Assembly (NCBI GenBank): GCA_963971575.1
Contig: OZ020624.1
Span: 3,477,001-3,541,000, forward strand
Origin: Liopterus haemorrhoidalis
Lineage: Eukaryota; Arthropoda; Insecta; Coleoptera; Dytiscidae
Reading direction: 5' to 3'
Length of the DNA: 64,000 bases
In this document: piece by piece, positions 22,475-34,291 of the stretch
Layout of the letters: every line of letters begins with the position of its first letter
Position numbering within the stretch: position 1 is the first letter of the stretch
Notes under the pieces: model-generated
What the model was told of the DNA's origin: nothing
The model's database searches: none
The model's input: only the letters and a program-made list of their open reading frames with translations
Made by a program: the position numbers and the translations under genes

Positions 22475-23399
22475 AGTTCCACACGGTACTGAGAAATGAA
22501 TAATAATAACCATAGTTTAAAAAGGTCAGAAACTAGACTTCCTTTTGCTCGGCTCTTGGCTCTGAAATACACCTTAGTATTCAATTATTAAAATTGCAGT
22601 TCTAAAACAAATATAAAATAGGGCATCCTCATATAATATTTAACTTTGCACGGCAAGTTTTACTGCAATATACATTTAGTTTATTATTGCAATTGTAAGT
22701 GTGCTTATGTTAAATTTTAATTAGGTAATGTGTTAAAATAATACTCGTAAAATACTTGCCGCTATATGCAAACAGAATATGTTAGCTCCAGTACTTATGT
22801 ACGACTCTTAACTGCCCGAATATTCTAATTAACCTACAATTAAAATTAAATTAAATAAATTAAGTTTATTTCATTTTGTAATACGTAACAAAACGATAAA
22901 CTTCATTTTTAGAAAACTTTGCTTGGGTATTAAATGAAACCTCTTAAAGGGAGTATGGGATTTTCGCCAAAAATAAATGTAACTAAATTTAATTAATATG
23001 AGTCAACGACGAGAAAATCAGTTATTTTTTGTTCGATTATTTGATTTTCCTAGTTTTTTTTTTTTATGTATGATAGTATATTTTTGTACATTTGTATTTT
23101 ATGTATCTCGTTTGTATAATACGATAAAATAATCTAGATGAACATAATAAAAATTAAAAATTGATAATACCTATCATGGCTCTACTGTGACTTAATTTTC
23201 AAATACATAATCTTCATAATATTTGCTGCTTTGAGATTCTTGCCGATCGTAAAATATTATTAGATATTATCTTTGAATGCACGTGTACATAAACATTTTC
23301 TATTGGTTCAGAATTTAATGAGTGCGGGGAATATATAGTCAAAAGAGCACCAAATTGTACTTAATATAACTCTTAAAATACAATTTCTTTTTATTCAAA
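22475..23399. other. No recognisable gene
   Basis: AT-rich; no supported frame, repeat pair or RNA. Open frames are short and without motifs. Confidence 0.4.
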
Positions 23400-23675
23400 T
23401 GATCACGAAAATTTTCTTAAGCCAACCCTTAAATATAATTTTCTTTATTTATTCTAATTCCTACCAAAATGTACTTAATCAAACCATTAAAATATTTTTT
23501 TTCAAAAGAACAAGCAATTTAATTTATGCCAACTTGTAAAATAATTATTTTTTATTTTAAACAAAAGAAGATTCTAGCTCTTATAGTTATGGGCCATAAC
23601 TGGGGCCCAGTTGTCAAAAGCCACAATTGTGAACGGCCCGAATTGTCTACGGCCCCAGTTGTCATGGAACCCCTT
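23400..23675 (+). repeat. Second copy of the 16/64-bp minisatellite element, array contracted
   Basis: Matches 14130-14335 (CCAAAATGTACTTAATCAAA, TTTATGCCAACTTGTAAAAT) and ends GTCATGGAACCCC like that copy. Only about four 16-bp units remain (CCCAGTTGTCAAAAG, CACAATTGTGAACGG, CCCGAATTGTCTACGG, CCCCAGTTGTCATGG). Confidence 0.8.
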
Positions 23676-23679
23676 GTTT

Positions 23680-23907
23680 GACACCTGAAAGAAACTGGAT
23701 GCTTTTGCTCACGTGTCCTCTATGTAGTACCTTGCAAGTAGCCTTGTTATAGAATAATTTAATTAGGGTCATTATTTGATCAGAGACGCCTTTGGTTTTC
23801 AGTATGATCCAAAATGCGTTGTGTAATAGCCATGACAATCGATTAATATGAAATTCATTTAAAGTATGTAAATCTAATAGCCGTGCAGTCTGTTTTTCTT
23901 GGTTCAA
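23680..23907 (-). pseudogene. LINE reverse transcriptase fragment
   Basis: The minus strand reads LHNAFWIILKTKGVSDQIMT, LIKLFYNKATCKVLHRGHVS and FLSGVKQGVP. This is the RT segment between the catalytic palm block and the 'GVRQGCP' motif of R1/Jockey-like LINEs. Only about 80 residues remain; both ends are truncated. Confidence 0.75.
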
Positions 23908-24289
23908 TAACTCCTCTGTTAGTATAATTGTCGAAAGTTCAATTCTATTCGAGTTGTTGAAAAGTCAGACAGCATCAGTGAAAAGCAGCTCGCTCCTCCC
24001 AAAGATCTGCTTTCTAACGACTGAAATTTCTTTGAAACTATTCCAATTATATTCAACTCATACTTTGTTTCCTTCGTGTTTTGCATATTTTACAATATTG
24101 TTAAAAATCTTTAAAGAAATTGGGAAATACTTAACTTTTTAGAACAAAGAAAAATATATCTTGTATATTAAACCGGTCCATATTTTTTTACTTTGGATTT
24201 TTTTTGTTTTTTTTTCAAAAATTGTTAAATGAAAATAATATCAACTTGTTAGACATAAGTTAATGTACATATATATATATATATATATA

Positions 24290-25525
24290 CAGTGAATTTA
24301 TTTTTTAATGCAACATGTACTATGCCATTACCATGGATACAGTTTTTGACAGCAATATAAATCGTGTTCATTTTCATTTGCAACATAGAAAAAACCATAT
24401 TTACTAAAAAAATCAAAATATTTTATTGAAAATACAAATAAAAAAAAATAAATAAATAAATAAATATCTAATAAAAACTTAAAAAATCTTTTAAACATAA
24501 TAAATGTTCTCCGTTTACTTGCATACAAAATGTTAAGCGATCATAATCAAATCCGGAGATCTCGCTGGCCAATTCATCGACCCTCCTCTTCCAATCCAGA
24601 GATTTGGGAAAGTTCTATGTAAATATTCTAGAATAATGGACTTGTGCGCCATCATGTTGAAACCATACTTGTCTATTAATATTCAGGTTTCGCAACGCAG
24701 GTAATATTTGGTTTTGCAAAATGGATAGATATTTTGTGGCATTAAGGTTACCGTCAATAAAAAAAGGCCCTATAATATTGGTTCCTCTTATCCCTGCCCA
24801 AACATTTAATTTTTGCGGCCTTTGAGTTCGGGAGGAATGAAACAAATGTAAATTTTCTCGACTCCAGTATCTAAAATTTTATCTGTGCACTTCACCATTT
24901 AGAGTAAACGTTGCTTCGTCAGTAAATAAAATTCTTTGAAGCATTGTTGGGTCGGAATTGATTTTTTCAAACATTTCAAAACAAAAATCCATACGTACTG
25001 CTGCGTCCCTTTCTAACAATTCTTGATGATTTTGAAATTTGTATGATCGAAACTTTTCTTTTTTAAGAAGTTAAAAACAGATCCAATATTGACACCAACG
25101 GTTTGTGCAGTTGATCTTAAAGTATTTTGATTATTTTCTTCCACTTGTAATAATATTTCCAACTGCTTCTCTTCTGTAAGCACGTGGGATGTTCTTTTTT
25201 ATTATGTTTTGACTTAAGACATCCTTCGCGATGAAATTTATTAACTAGTCTTGAAATTGTAGAGGGATTTGGTATTAGCCGATCTGGATAAGTTGCACTA
25301 AATACAGCAGAAACTTCTTTTAAACTCATTTGGGAGTTATACCAAGTTACCATATTTTTTCTTCATCTGTATACATGTTGATTAATTTTTAAATCAGCAA
25401 TGAGCAAAAGTATACACACTAATTGTCTATGTTGCAAATGAAAATGAACACGATTTATATTGCTGTCAAAAATTGTATCCATGGTAATGACAAGGTACAT
25501 GTTGCATTAAAAAATAAATTCACTG
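24290..25525 (-). mobile_element. DUF4817-type IS630/Tc1/mariner transposon, copy 1, inserted in a TA repeat
   Basis: Inverted repeats of about 100 bp (CAGTGAATTTATTTTTTAATG... at 24290; complement ending 25525) are flanked by (TA)n on both sides, with TA as duplication. The minus-strand transposase starts near 25353 with an N-terminal helix-turn-helix of the DUF4817 kind (SLKEVSAVFSATYPDR, PSTISRLVNKFHREGCL). It continues with KLNVWAGIRGTNIIGPFFID and VWFQHDGAQVHYSRI (second Asp). The DNA between the third-Asp block and the C-terminus is deleted and frames are shifted. Dead copy; compare 26222-27700. Confidence 0.85.
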
Positions 25526-25573
25526 TATATATATATATATATATATATATATTGTACAAACAACTTGAATAAA

Positions 25574-25644
25574 CATATAATATAATATAATATAATATAA
25601 TATAATATAATATAATATAATATAATATAATATAATATAATATA
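25574..25644. repeat. (TAATA)n pentanucleotide microsatellite
   Basis: About fourteen uninterrupted ATATA/TAATA units. The frames with repeated YYIIL are readings of it. Confidence 0.95.
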
Positions 25645-26221
25645 GCCCGACACTGCATGCCCGATTTTTACAAACAAAAAAAAATGTCTTGTATCATATT
25701 TTATTTTTTTTATAGTCACAAATATTTCCATTCTCTAAAGTTTTGTATTTTATGTGTTTATATTTCGGTTTTGAACATAAAATTCCCTAAACCTTTCCTT
25801 GTATGATGTGATGAATGATGATGTGACGCCACTGGTGTGCTGAGGACAGTGACTTTGTAACGAGACCGAAAACGCCCGTTCCATGTTGGAATGGGTCCCT
25901 GGACGACCGTCCCATGCGGTCCAGTACCGAGCCTTTCTACCCCATCCCACTTCTGCCACCGGCATACTATAAACTTAAAACTGTTCCCAAGAACACACCT
26001 TTACGAACCAAATGCACTAACTTTATAAAGATTTTTACGATAATATTGATAGAGAGGTTTTGGATAGATTTTAAAAAGGACACTTCATGTACATCTGCAG
26101 GGTTATTTTACAGTCTTGTTATTATGTAATACAAGCTTGTGTACCCGTGCTTCGCTACGGCATTTAACTACTTTAAATCCAAGAAAATAGAACATAACGC
26201 TCACAACATTAAAGTTAAATA
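25645..26221. other. Unassigned; moderately GC-rich patch
   Basis: Bases 25790-25965 are GC-richer than the surroundings and open on the minus strand (VGWGRKARYWTAWDGRPG). There is no splice-bounded exon or known domain. Near 26140 stands GTACCCGTGCTTCGCTACGG, a motif I have seen in dispersed insect repeats. Confidence 0.3.
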
Positions 26222-27700
26222 CAGTGAATTTGTTTTTTAATGCAACATGTACTATGTCATTACCATGGATACAGTTTTTGACAGCAATATAAATCGTGTT
26301 CATTTTCATTTGCAACATAGACAATTAGTGTGTATACTTTTACTCATTGCTGATTTAAAAATTAATCAACATGTATACAGATGAAGAAAAAATAATGATC
26401 GTAACTTGTTATAACTCCCAAATGAGTTTAAGAGAAGTTTCTGCTGTATTTAGTGCAACTTATCCAGATCGGCCAATACCAAATCCCTCTACAATTTCAA
26501 GACTAGGTAATAAATTTCATCGCGAAGGATGTCTTAAGTCAAAACATAATAAAAAAAAGAACAACATCCTACGTGCTTACAGAAGAGAAGCAGTTGGAAA
26601 TATTATTACAAGTAGAAGAAATCAATCAAAATACTTTAAGATCAATTGCACAAACCGTTGGTGTCAGTATTGGATCTGTTTTTAACTTCTTAAAAAAAGA
26701 AAAGTTTCAATTATACAAATTTCAAAATCATCAAGAATTGTTAGAAAGGGACGCAGCAGTACGCATGGATTTTTGTTTTGAAATGTTTGAAAAAAATAAT
26801 TCCAACCCAACAATGCTTCAAAGAGTTTTATTTACTGACGAAGCAACGTTTACTCTAAATGGTGAAGTGCACAGACAAAATTTTAGGTACTGGAGTCGAT
26901 AAAATTTACCTTTGTTTCATTCCTAATTAATGAAAGGCCGCAAAAATTAAATGTCTGGGCAGGGATAATAGGAACCAATATTATAGGGCCTTTTTTATTG
27001 ACGGTAACCTTAATGTCGCAAAATATCTAGCCCTTTTCCAAAACCAAATATTACCTGCGTTGCGAAACCTGAATATTAATGGACAAGTATGGTTTCAACA
27101 TGATGGCGCACAGGTCCATTATTCTAGAATAGTTAAAGAATATTTACATAGAACTTTCCCAAATATCTCGATTGGAAGAGGAGGGTCGATGAATTGGTCA
27201 ACGAGATCTCCGGATTTGGCACCCAATGATTTTTTTATTGGGGATCTTTAAAGGTCAAAGTATATAATGGAGAACTTAGGGATGTTGCTGAACTGCAAGA
27301 CAAAATTGTTCAAGCATCCAACAATATACCTCAAGAGCAATTGCTGAATGTTTTGAATCATTTTTATGATCGCTTAACATTTTGTATGCAAATAAATGGA
27401 GAAACTTTTGAACATTTATTATAAGTTTTTATTAGTTATTTATTTGTTATTTATTTATTATTATGGGATTTGTCAGGTTTTGACAAGCGTCCACTAATCT
27501 CAAACTTCAGCAACCTTTTGAGCCGCGTCATACTAGGGACTAGTGGAGCTATTGTTATTATTATTATTTTGTATTTTCAATAAAATATTTTGATTTTGCT
27601 AATAAATATGTTTTTTTCTATGTTGCAAATGAAAATGAACACGATTTATATTGCTGTCAAAAACTGTACCCATGGTAATGATATAGTACATGTTGTATTT
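26222..27700 (+). mobile_element. DUF4817-type IS630/Tc1/mariner transposon, copy 2
   Basis: The same family as 24290-25525 in opposite orientation, more complete. The left TIR starts CAGTGAATTTG at 26222 after TA. The right TIR is readable to about 27700, but its last 25 bp are replaced. The transposase starts at 26371 (MYTDEEKIMIVTCYNSQMSL, DUF4817 helix-turn-helix). A frameshift near 26570 leads to LTEEKQLEILLQVEEINQNT, LFTDEATFTLNGEVHRQNF (first Asp), then after another shift VWFQHDGAQVHYS (second Asp) and WSTRSPDLAPNDFF (third Asp). There are 36 residues between the second and third Asp, so DD36D by my count. A stop follows GDL at 27251; the C-terminus continues in another frame. Confidence 0.87.
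27463..27550 (-). repeat. ~88-bp repeat inserted in the 3' UTR of the transposon
   Basis: Matches 9735-9822 (TTGAGCCGCGTCATA, ACTAGTGGAGCT). The corresponding site in copy 1 lacks it, and ATTATTA words flank both sides. It probably derives from the 3' end of the LINE at 9720-10420, in a very short 5'-truncated insertion with a (TAA)n tail. Confidence 0.6.
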
Positions 27701-27748
27701 GTAAGAAAAGAAGAAAAGAAATATTACAACTAGACAATGTGAGAAGTG

Positions 27749-27860
27749 AGATCCTTTTTTTTTGCTCGTCACTTGGATTTGGGAGGTGAGGACCTATTTT
27801 TTTTTTTTTTTTACTTTGCACTTGGATCTGGGAGGTGAGGACTTTTTTTCCCTGTGTACC
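27749..27860 (-). repeat. Fragment of the hAT minisatellite (39-bp units)
   Basis: Two units of CACTTGGATTTGGGAGGTGAGGACC type with poly-T between, the inverse of the units at 21903-22062. A relic of another hAT copy. Confidence 0.7.
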
Positions 27861-28651
27861 GGTTTCCCTTCACTGAAATCTGTTTCGATAATTTTTATGT
27901 CCGACTGTGATGGGTGGTATTTAAGTTTGTAGACCTAACTACTACATATAATATACAAGGGTTAGAATGTGAACTGACACTTGTTTCTCTAACTCTTCTA
28001 TGTATCTGCCATTATAGTGATCTCTCTATGAGCAACATAAAGTCCGACCTGTCCCAAATATTTGTTAAACAATACGTATATGACCTTGATCAGAGTTTTA
28101 TTAAAAACTGAAATGTACCTAAAAAACCTTATATGTTTTAAAAGTTTGTACAATTTGATCTTGAAACTTCTAACTTATTATTTATTTGACAGAAATACTG
28201 TATATAATTCACTGTCTCAAACATTTCAGAAATATTTTTTACAAAAAGTTTTTTGTTAATTTGATCTAATTTTAGTGCAATTAATTTTATTTGTTGAAGA
28301 AAAAAGATCTCGCCAGTGAGATTAGTAAAATATTATCCTTATAATTTTTTTCTCAACTCTGAGACAAGAGATGACATGTCTGGTGACAAGCTGGCGTTGA
28401 ATAATCCATTTCAAATCCCATTAGTCCTTGGTTCGTCCTTTCTTTTAGCCTTGTCATATATCCCAGGATAACTTGGCTCATAAGGCCGGTGAGTCTAAGA
28501 ATACAAAAGGATTAACGAATGACAACTTAATGAAAAGTATTGCATGGTAGTAAAAATGTTTATAAAGATGTAGGTAATTTATTTTACTTTTATCAACTGA
28601 TTCAAAAACTTTTCTTCAAAAATATTTCATTGATTTGTAACATGTTATTAT
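27861..28651. other. No recognisable gene
   Basis: No supported coding. Frames at 27914-28259 lack motifs. Short AT-rich runs only. Confidence 0.4.
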
Positions 28652-29705
28652 AAAAATTGATGTGAAGTGTGAATTTTCACAAATTTCAGGGTTTTGCAGG
28701 TATTTAGTAAGTGAATGATGATTATTTGGGATTCCAAAACAAATTTTTTATTAAATTTTTTTTTTTGTTAATTTTAATTCGACGCCTAATACCATTATTT
28801 AGGTTTCTAAATATGTGCAGTATTTTTTTTTTTTTTATATATAGCAAGGTTCATTAAGAATTTTAAAAATTGCGCCTATGGCTTCCATTGGTTGTTATAA
28901 GTTCCGCCCCTCTGATTTCGTGTACATTGAAACAGAATTAAATTATAATTTAAACAATTTCCACTGGTTATTAAATTTACGCTTTTAAAAATTAAATGCA
29001 ACATTTGCCAAAATATAACTAGAATTTTGAAAATATAATTTAAACAATATAAAAATAAAAAAAAAAAAACAAAAATAATATTGTCTCTTCTCGCAGGGTT
29101 TGATCTCTTTCGAGTTACTTGGATGAAACGCCAGCGTCAAAACCACTAGACCAGCATACACGTTCCATTGTAGCGTGTTACAAAGCTATAACTTGTGTAC
29201 ATTATTAGCAAAAAATCACAAAAAATGCGTTTTTTTCCAAAAACGTAATCTGATCAAAAATTCCTGTTGTACTATTCCGGTTCACATCAATGTACATTAC
29301 TTAGAATTTGTTCAGATTTCTAGTTTAAACCATCTGGGCTACAGGGTGTGGGACGAAAAATGTTTTGCACAATTTTGGCAAAAATCGCTTCGAAATAATT
29401 TATTTTGCAAAAATAAAAATTTGTTCGTTAATCCATGTACCAAGGGCTTTCATTTGATGCCCTATTCAGAATTATAAAAAAATATTTTTTTTCGATGAGC
29501 ACATATTTGTTTATATTTTTAGGGGAATATGTTTTTTAGATGTTTTAGTATTTTTCCTATGTGCGGGTCAAAAAGTTGTATAAGCATGCCAAATTTCAAC
29601 TCTCTAGGTTTAGCCGTTTGGCTACATTTTTTACCGAACAGACAGACAGACGACAAAATGACGGTATAAGGGTTTTTTGGTCATACCTCCAAAACCATAA
29701 AAATT
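28652..29705 (-). mobile_element. Helentron-like element, copy H3
   Basis: In reverse orientation: 3' end first (AAATTGATGTGAAGTGTGAATTTTCAC, AGGGTTTTGCAGGTAT), body, a very short ACAG run (29640-29652) and 5' end (TTTTTTGGTCATACCTCCAAAACC). It shares with H7 a body variant (GCGCCTATGGCTTCCATTGG) and a decayed tRNA-like patch near 29090-29165. Confidence 0.8.
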
Positions 29706-32390
29706 TAATTTCCTGGTTCCCGGGAATTCTCGATATTTTATAAACTAACGATCCCGGCTCCTGGGATTGACAAAATCGTAGGGAACAGCACTCACTTGTT
29801 ATAGATTATGACACATCAAAGTGTCGCATCACATCGGTTGGAAAGCACTGGTCTATACGATCTTGTTTTAATGGTTAAAACACAGCTTGAGTCAAACGAT
29901 CTGGCAATATACCTGGGAAGACATGTCACTGAACATAGTAAGCTGGAGGAATTGTGTGATATTTGTTTGATTCTTTGATAAGCTTTCATTCTAAGAAACT
30001 CTCTCTCCTTAATATAATTCTTTCTAATATATTATTTATATTCAAATCACGATTGCGGAATGTAAATTGCATCGAGTTGTTTGTCTATGTCGAATTCGCA
30101 ATATTGATTACATCTTTAAGTAGTAAATAACCAAAGTACAGCGAATCAAACATGAAAATAACCGGTACCTACTAGTTAGAGCTGTACTCAAGAGTAGGTC
30201 GTTCCGGACCAACTCTACTATTGTAGCCATTTGCGTGTCTCACGAATAAAACTTGTAGAATACTTGCAATTTACAAAACTTCAACTATACCCAGTTTGCA
30301 TTAATATAATAAATTGGTGAATTTAAGTATAGGTTCAAAATGGACACTCTATTATACCAAAAGCATATTATTATATTACTAGATAACAAACAAATTTCGT
30401 ATAATTTATCCTTAATTATTGTTAGGGATATTGTTTATGAAGCATGTTACTAATTTGCAACTACTGCGATGTCGTTTGTCCAAATTTAAAAATCCATAGA
30501 ATTAAAGCTGCGCTCACAGCTCTAAGATTAATTAACTATGCATTGTTCGTTGTGGATAAATTTAATAGATAGATTTAACGTTTAATGATAGCGTTTACAG
30601 CTATGAAAATAAATGCGTAATGAATGTTGTGACATCTATGTTTTTTCAAACCAACTACGATGGAATAATAGAATGTTCTGTAACAAGGCTGGAATGAGAA
30701 AATTCGATGCGAGTAGAACATTCAGAGCGCGAGGCGCAGGCGAGCGTGAGGAACCACGTGCATCGAATTTACTCTTCCAACCGAGTCACAGACCCTACTT
30801 TTTTCACAACCACCAGAAAAAAACGTAACTCCCCAAATATTCATTAAATAGACAGACAAAAATGCATTTTATTGCAGATATTGTCTTCTGAAACTGAAAT
30901 TATAACTATAATCGTCTGAAACGTGTTGAAACCAAATATAAGGCCGAAAAAATAAATAAACAAATAAAGCCTTCAATTTATGGTGGGAAAAAATTAACAG
31001 AAGAAGAGGTCCATGCAATATAAATAAACAGTGATAGTGAGGAGGTAGGTTTTGACAAGGTTCTGGAGAATTGTCAAAATCTGTAATCTAAATAAAAAAT
31101 AAAATAAAACCACAATATTATGTTATATTTTCGCAAGTTTACGCAACAAAAAAGTGTTAAAAATAATTATATATTTTGAGAAGTTATAATATAATATTTT
31201 TGCATTAATTGAAGCGAAAAGTGACCAAATTTGCGGTGCTTAAGCGGAGAATTCGTTCATTCCACAAAAAACTTTTGAAAAATATAAAGAATTTGTTTCT
31301 CTTTAATGCAGTATAGATATGTTTTTTCAAATTTTGCAAAGGATCGGAGATATTTGCAAATAACATTTTTTTTGGTCTTAAAAATATTAAAAATGTTAAA
31401 TGACAAAAAATAATCTATATTTTATAAAGGGCATTTAAGATAAGGGTAGACATGTTTATTATTGTAACTTGAGACCTATGTAAAGTTAACAAAAAAAAGT
31501 CGTAAATTCTTAAACAGATGATAACTCTGTCAATTAACAGGTTAGAGGTATTGGAACCATATGGGAAAAACAATTATTCTCTGTTTTAAAATATAAATAT
31601 TAGTTTTAGTTATGACTAAAAAATTGTGAATTTTAAGATAGTACAATATGGACATTTCAAGAGGGTGTGATATTTCATAGTTGGGTAATGTAAGCCTCTC
31701 AGAGAAGTTGAGTTTAAACCATCATAAGGTAAGGTTATGTTTAAGAGTAGTTCATTTAAGACAACTAGAAGTTACAACTTAAGGTTAGAAATATTTAGAG
31801 TGATCGGTAGTGTAACGAAGTAATTCCATATGTTTGTTAGTCTAGTGTTCAGCTAAAGATGGACAGAAAATATTCAGAGAAATGTGGGAGACAAATGGTT
31901 TTGAGAAGCTGTTAGTCACGACTGTGATGTCCAGTGGTTAAATTAGTGTTTGGTGTAAAGAGTCTCTCGAGTGATTAGTATTTGTGAATGTGTGTCTCAT
32001 TTGGATTTAGCTGTCATCGTTAACTTGTAAGTCTAGTGTAAATAATGTAAATATTAAAACACCCGTATCGTAATTAAAGTAGGTTTGTTAAATATTGAGT
32101 TTTAACAACCCTTAACTCCTTCCAAGAATCATAGCAACCAGTTGGTGAACATAAGGGGTGGGTCCAGACTTGATCCGCTCGCAAGTGTTGGAAACTTATT
32201 ATGTGGGAAAATTAGAGTTTGAGAGTACAAATTAAGTACAAATGCAGTATATCAATATTATATCCGAATTATTCTAACCGTGACGTTCATTTATATTATA
32301 TATGGAGGTTCCCCACAAAAACTTTTTCCAAAACCATTGTTTTGAACACGAATTTCCTGGATTAATAGCTTTTATTCTGATAAATATCAT
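29706..32390. other. Long stretch without recognisable genes
   Basis: At 29720-29770 there are CCCGGGAA/GATCCCGG words like those in the hAT element at 38255, perhaps a relic. At 30690-30790 is a patch with GAGCGCGAGGCGCAGGCGAG of unknown nature. Bases 30860-30960 (TGCAGATATTGTCTTCTGAAA) recur at 35750-35840. The remainder is AT-rich with no supported frame. Confidence 0.35.
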
Positions 32391-33606
32391 CAAAGGCTAT
32401 AGCGGGATAAGATAGTGAAAACTGCACCGCTCCAGAATTCCATTTTTATTTGACCATTCGAAAGTACTTGGTCGAAAACCCCCTCAAAAAAATTTTCAGC
32501 CCCCGAAACCCACTAGGGTGTTCTCTATGCGAAAAACAACGTTTTTTCGACTTTTATTTTTCCTGGGCGCTACTTTCATACAAAAAATCTGAAAAAATTC
32601 ACAGACGTGTGTTTCAGCACTACAAATATCCATGAATTTTTTCAGATTTTTTCGACTGAAACTAAGTTCAGGAAAAATCTTTGAAATTTTCAACGATTTT
32701 TTAGGTTATGTAAATAATGTTTGGCCAACTTTAAGTACATACATTTTGTGTATTTTTTTTTCCCTCTTTCGAATGGCGGTGTTAGAATTGTCAGTTTCAC
32801 GCCGGAACAAGCTCAAAAATCGAAACAACTGTTTTTTTTAAACTTTTTTCCCATTTTTTTCGCACATAACCTCAAAAAAACAATGGAGAAATGATTTTTC
32901 ACACTTTTTTTTGGTACTGTCAAGTTCCAAAATTCAAAAAACACCATTTTTGAATCACAGTGTACGCATAATTACGATAAAAACGTTTTTTTCCAACATT
33001 TTTCCCATTTTTTTAGCACATAACCTCAAAAATCAACGGCAAAATGATTTTTCATGGTTTTTGAATTTTGGAACTTGACAGTACCAAAAAAAGTGTGAAA
33101 AATCATTTCTCCATTGTTTTTTTGAGGTTATGTGCGAAAAAAATGGGAAAAAAGTAAAAAAAAAACAGTTTTTTCGATTTTTGAGCTTGTTCCGGCGTGA
33201 AACTGACAATTCAAACACCGCCATTCGAAAGAGGGAAAAAAAATACACAAAATGTATGTACTTAAAAGTTGGCCAAACATCATTTACATAACCTAAAAAA
33301 TCGTTGAAAATTTCAAAGATTTTTCCTGAGCTTAGTTTCAGTCGAAAAAATCTGAAAAAATTCATGGATATTTGTAGTTCTGAAACACACGTCTGTGAAT
33401 TTTTTCAGATTTTTTGGATGAAAGTAGCGCCCAGGAAAAATAAAAGTCGAAAAAACGTTGTTTTTCGCATAGAGAACACCCTAGTGGGTTTCGGGGGCTG
33501 AAAATTTTTTTGAGGGGGTTTTCGACCAAGTACTTTCGAATGGTCAAATAAAAATGGAATTCTGGAGCGGTGCAGTTTTCACTATCTTATCCCGCTATAG
33601 CCTTTA
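32391..33606. repeat. 1.2-kb near-perfect palindrome (550-bp arms)
   Basis: The left arm is 32391-32941 and the right arm 33056-33606. They begin AAAGGCTATAGCGGGATAAG and end with its complement. Arms are about 97% identical by eye: 61-codon frames read from the two arms differ at two residues. The ~115-bp spacer itself repeats part of the arm (TTTTTCCCATTTTTTTAGCACATAACC). No transposase or clear target duplication. If transcribed as intron RNA the arms would fold into a long hairpin. The mirrored frames are not genes. Confidence 0.92.
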
Positions 33607-34089
33607 ATACAATTTTATAATATAATTTGTTGTAATACATCGTTTGATGTGTATTCTTAACTTACTTTCTGATTTTTGTATAGTATTGTAACAAATTTCA
33701 TGACAATACAGCATCAATACCTGCAATCTTGCGGTGCAATGTATTGAATGTCCATTGAGTGAGGCTGAGCGCACGTACGGTCATCACGGAGACCGGACGG
33801 CCATTTACTTCCCTGCATCCCTCCCCGGACACCCTCGGTCAACCATCATCCCAGCCGCAGTTCAACAGATCACATCAGACGTGCATTGCAAGATTCCGTG
33901 ACAAATTGTCACTACACGTACCAACACAAAAAACTGTTATTGCGGTTTTTAGAGACAGATTGAGGTTTCAGGTGATTGTTGGGGCTTTATTGTTGCATTT
34001 TCAAACAGAAATTTTCATTAAATTAGCAGGTTATATACAAGTTTTTCAGGTTAAGTAACAATATCATTAAGTACAAATAGAAAAATTAA
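33607..34089. other. No recognisable gene
   Basis: A GC-richer patch at 33760-33900 has an open plus-strand frame without domain or splice support. Confidence 0.3.
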
Positions 34090-34291
34090 GGATAAGAACC
34101 AGAAGAATGGTGGTGAGATTCTAAAAGAAGATCAGAACAAGCAGCAACGCATTAATACAGGGATGTCGAAAAGAAAAAGAAAAAACTATAGAACCAGCTG
34201 GAGAGAAGACAAAAGAAAATATTTTGAAAGAAATGGATATAGCATACAGGAGGTAAGAAGAAAAAGGAAACAAGAAAAATGAGAAGAATTA

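Noticed and set aside
25750..25965. Possible host exon in the GC-richer patch
   Set aside because: No TMTC similarity, no acceptor/donor pair that gives a sensible exon.
32450..32635. Matching 61-codon frames in the two palindrome arms (32450-32635 plus, 33362-33547 minus)
   Set aside because: Mirror reading of the inverted arms; no evidence for a protein.
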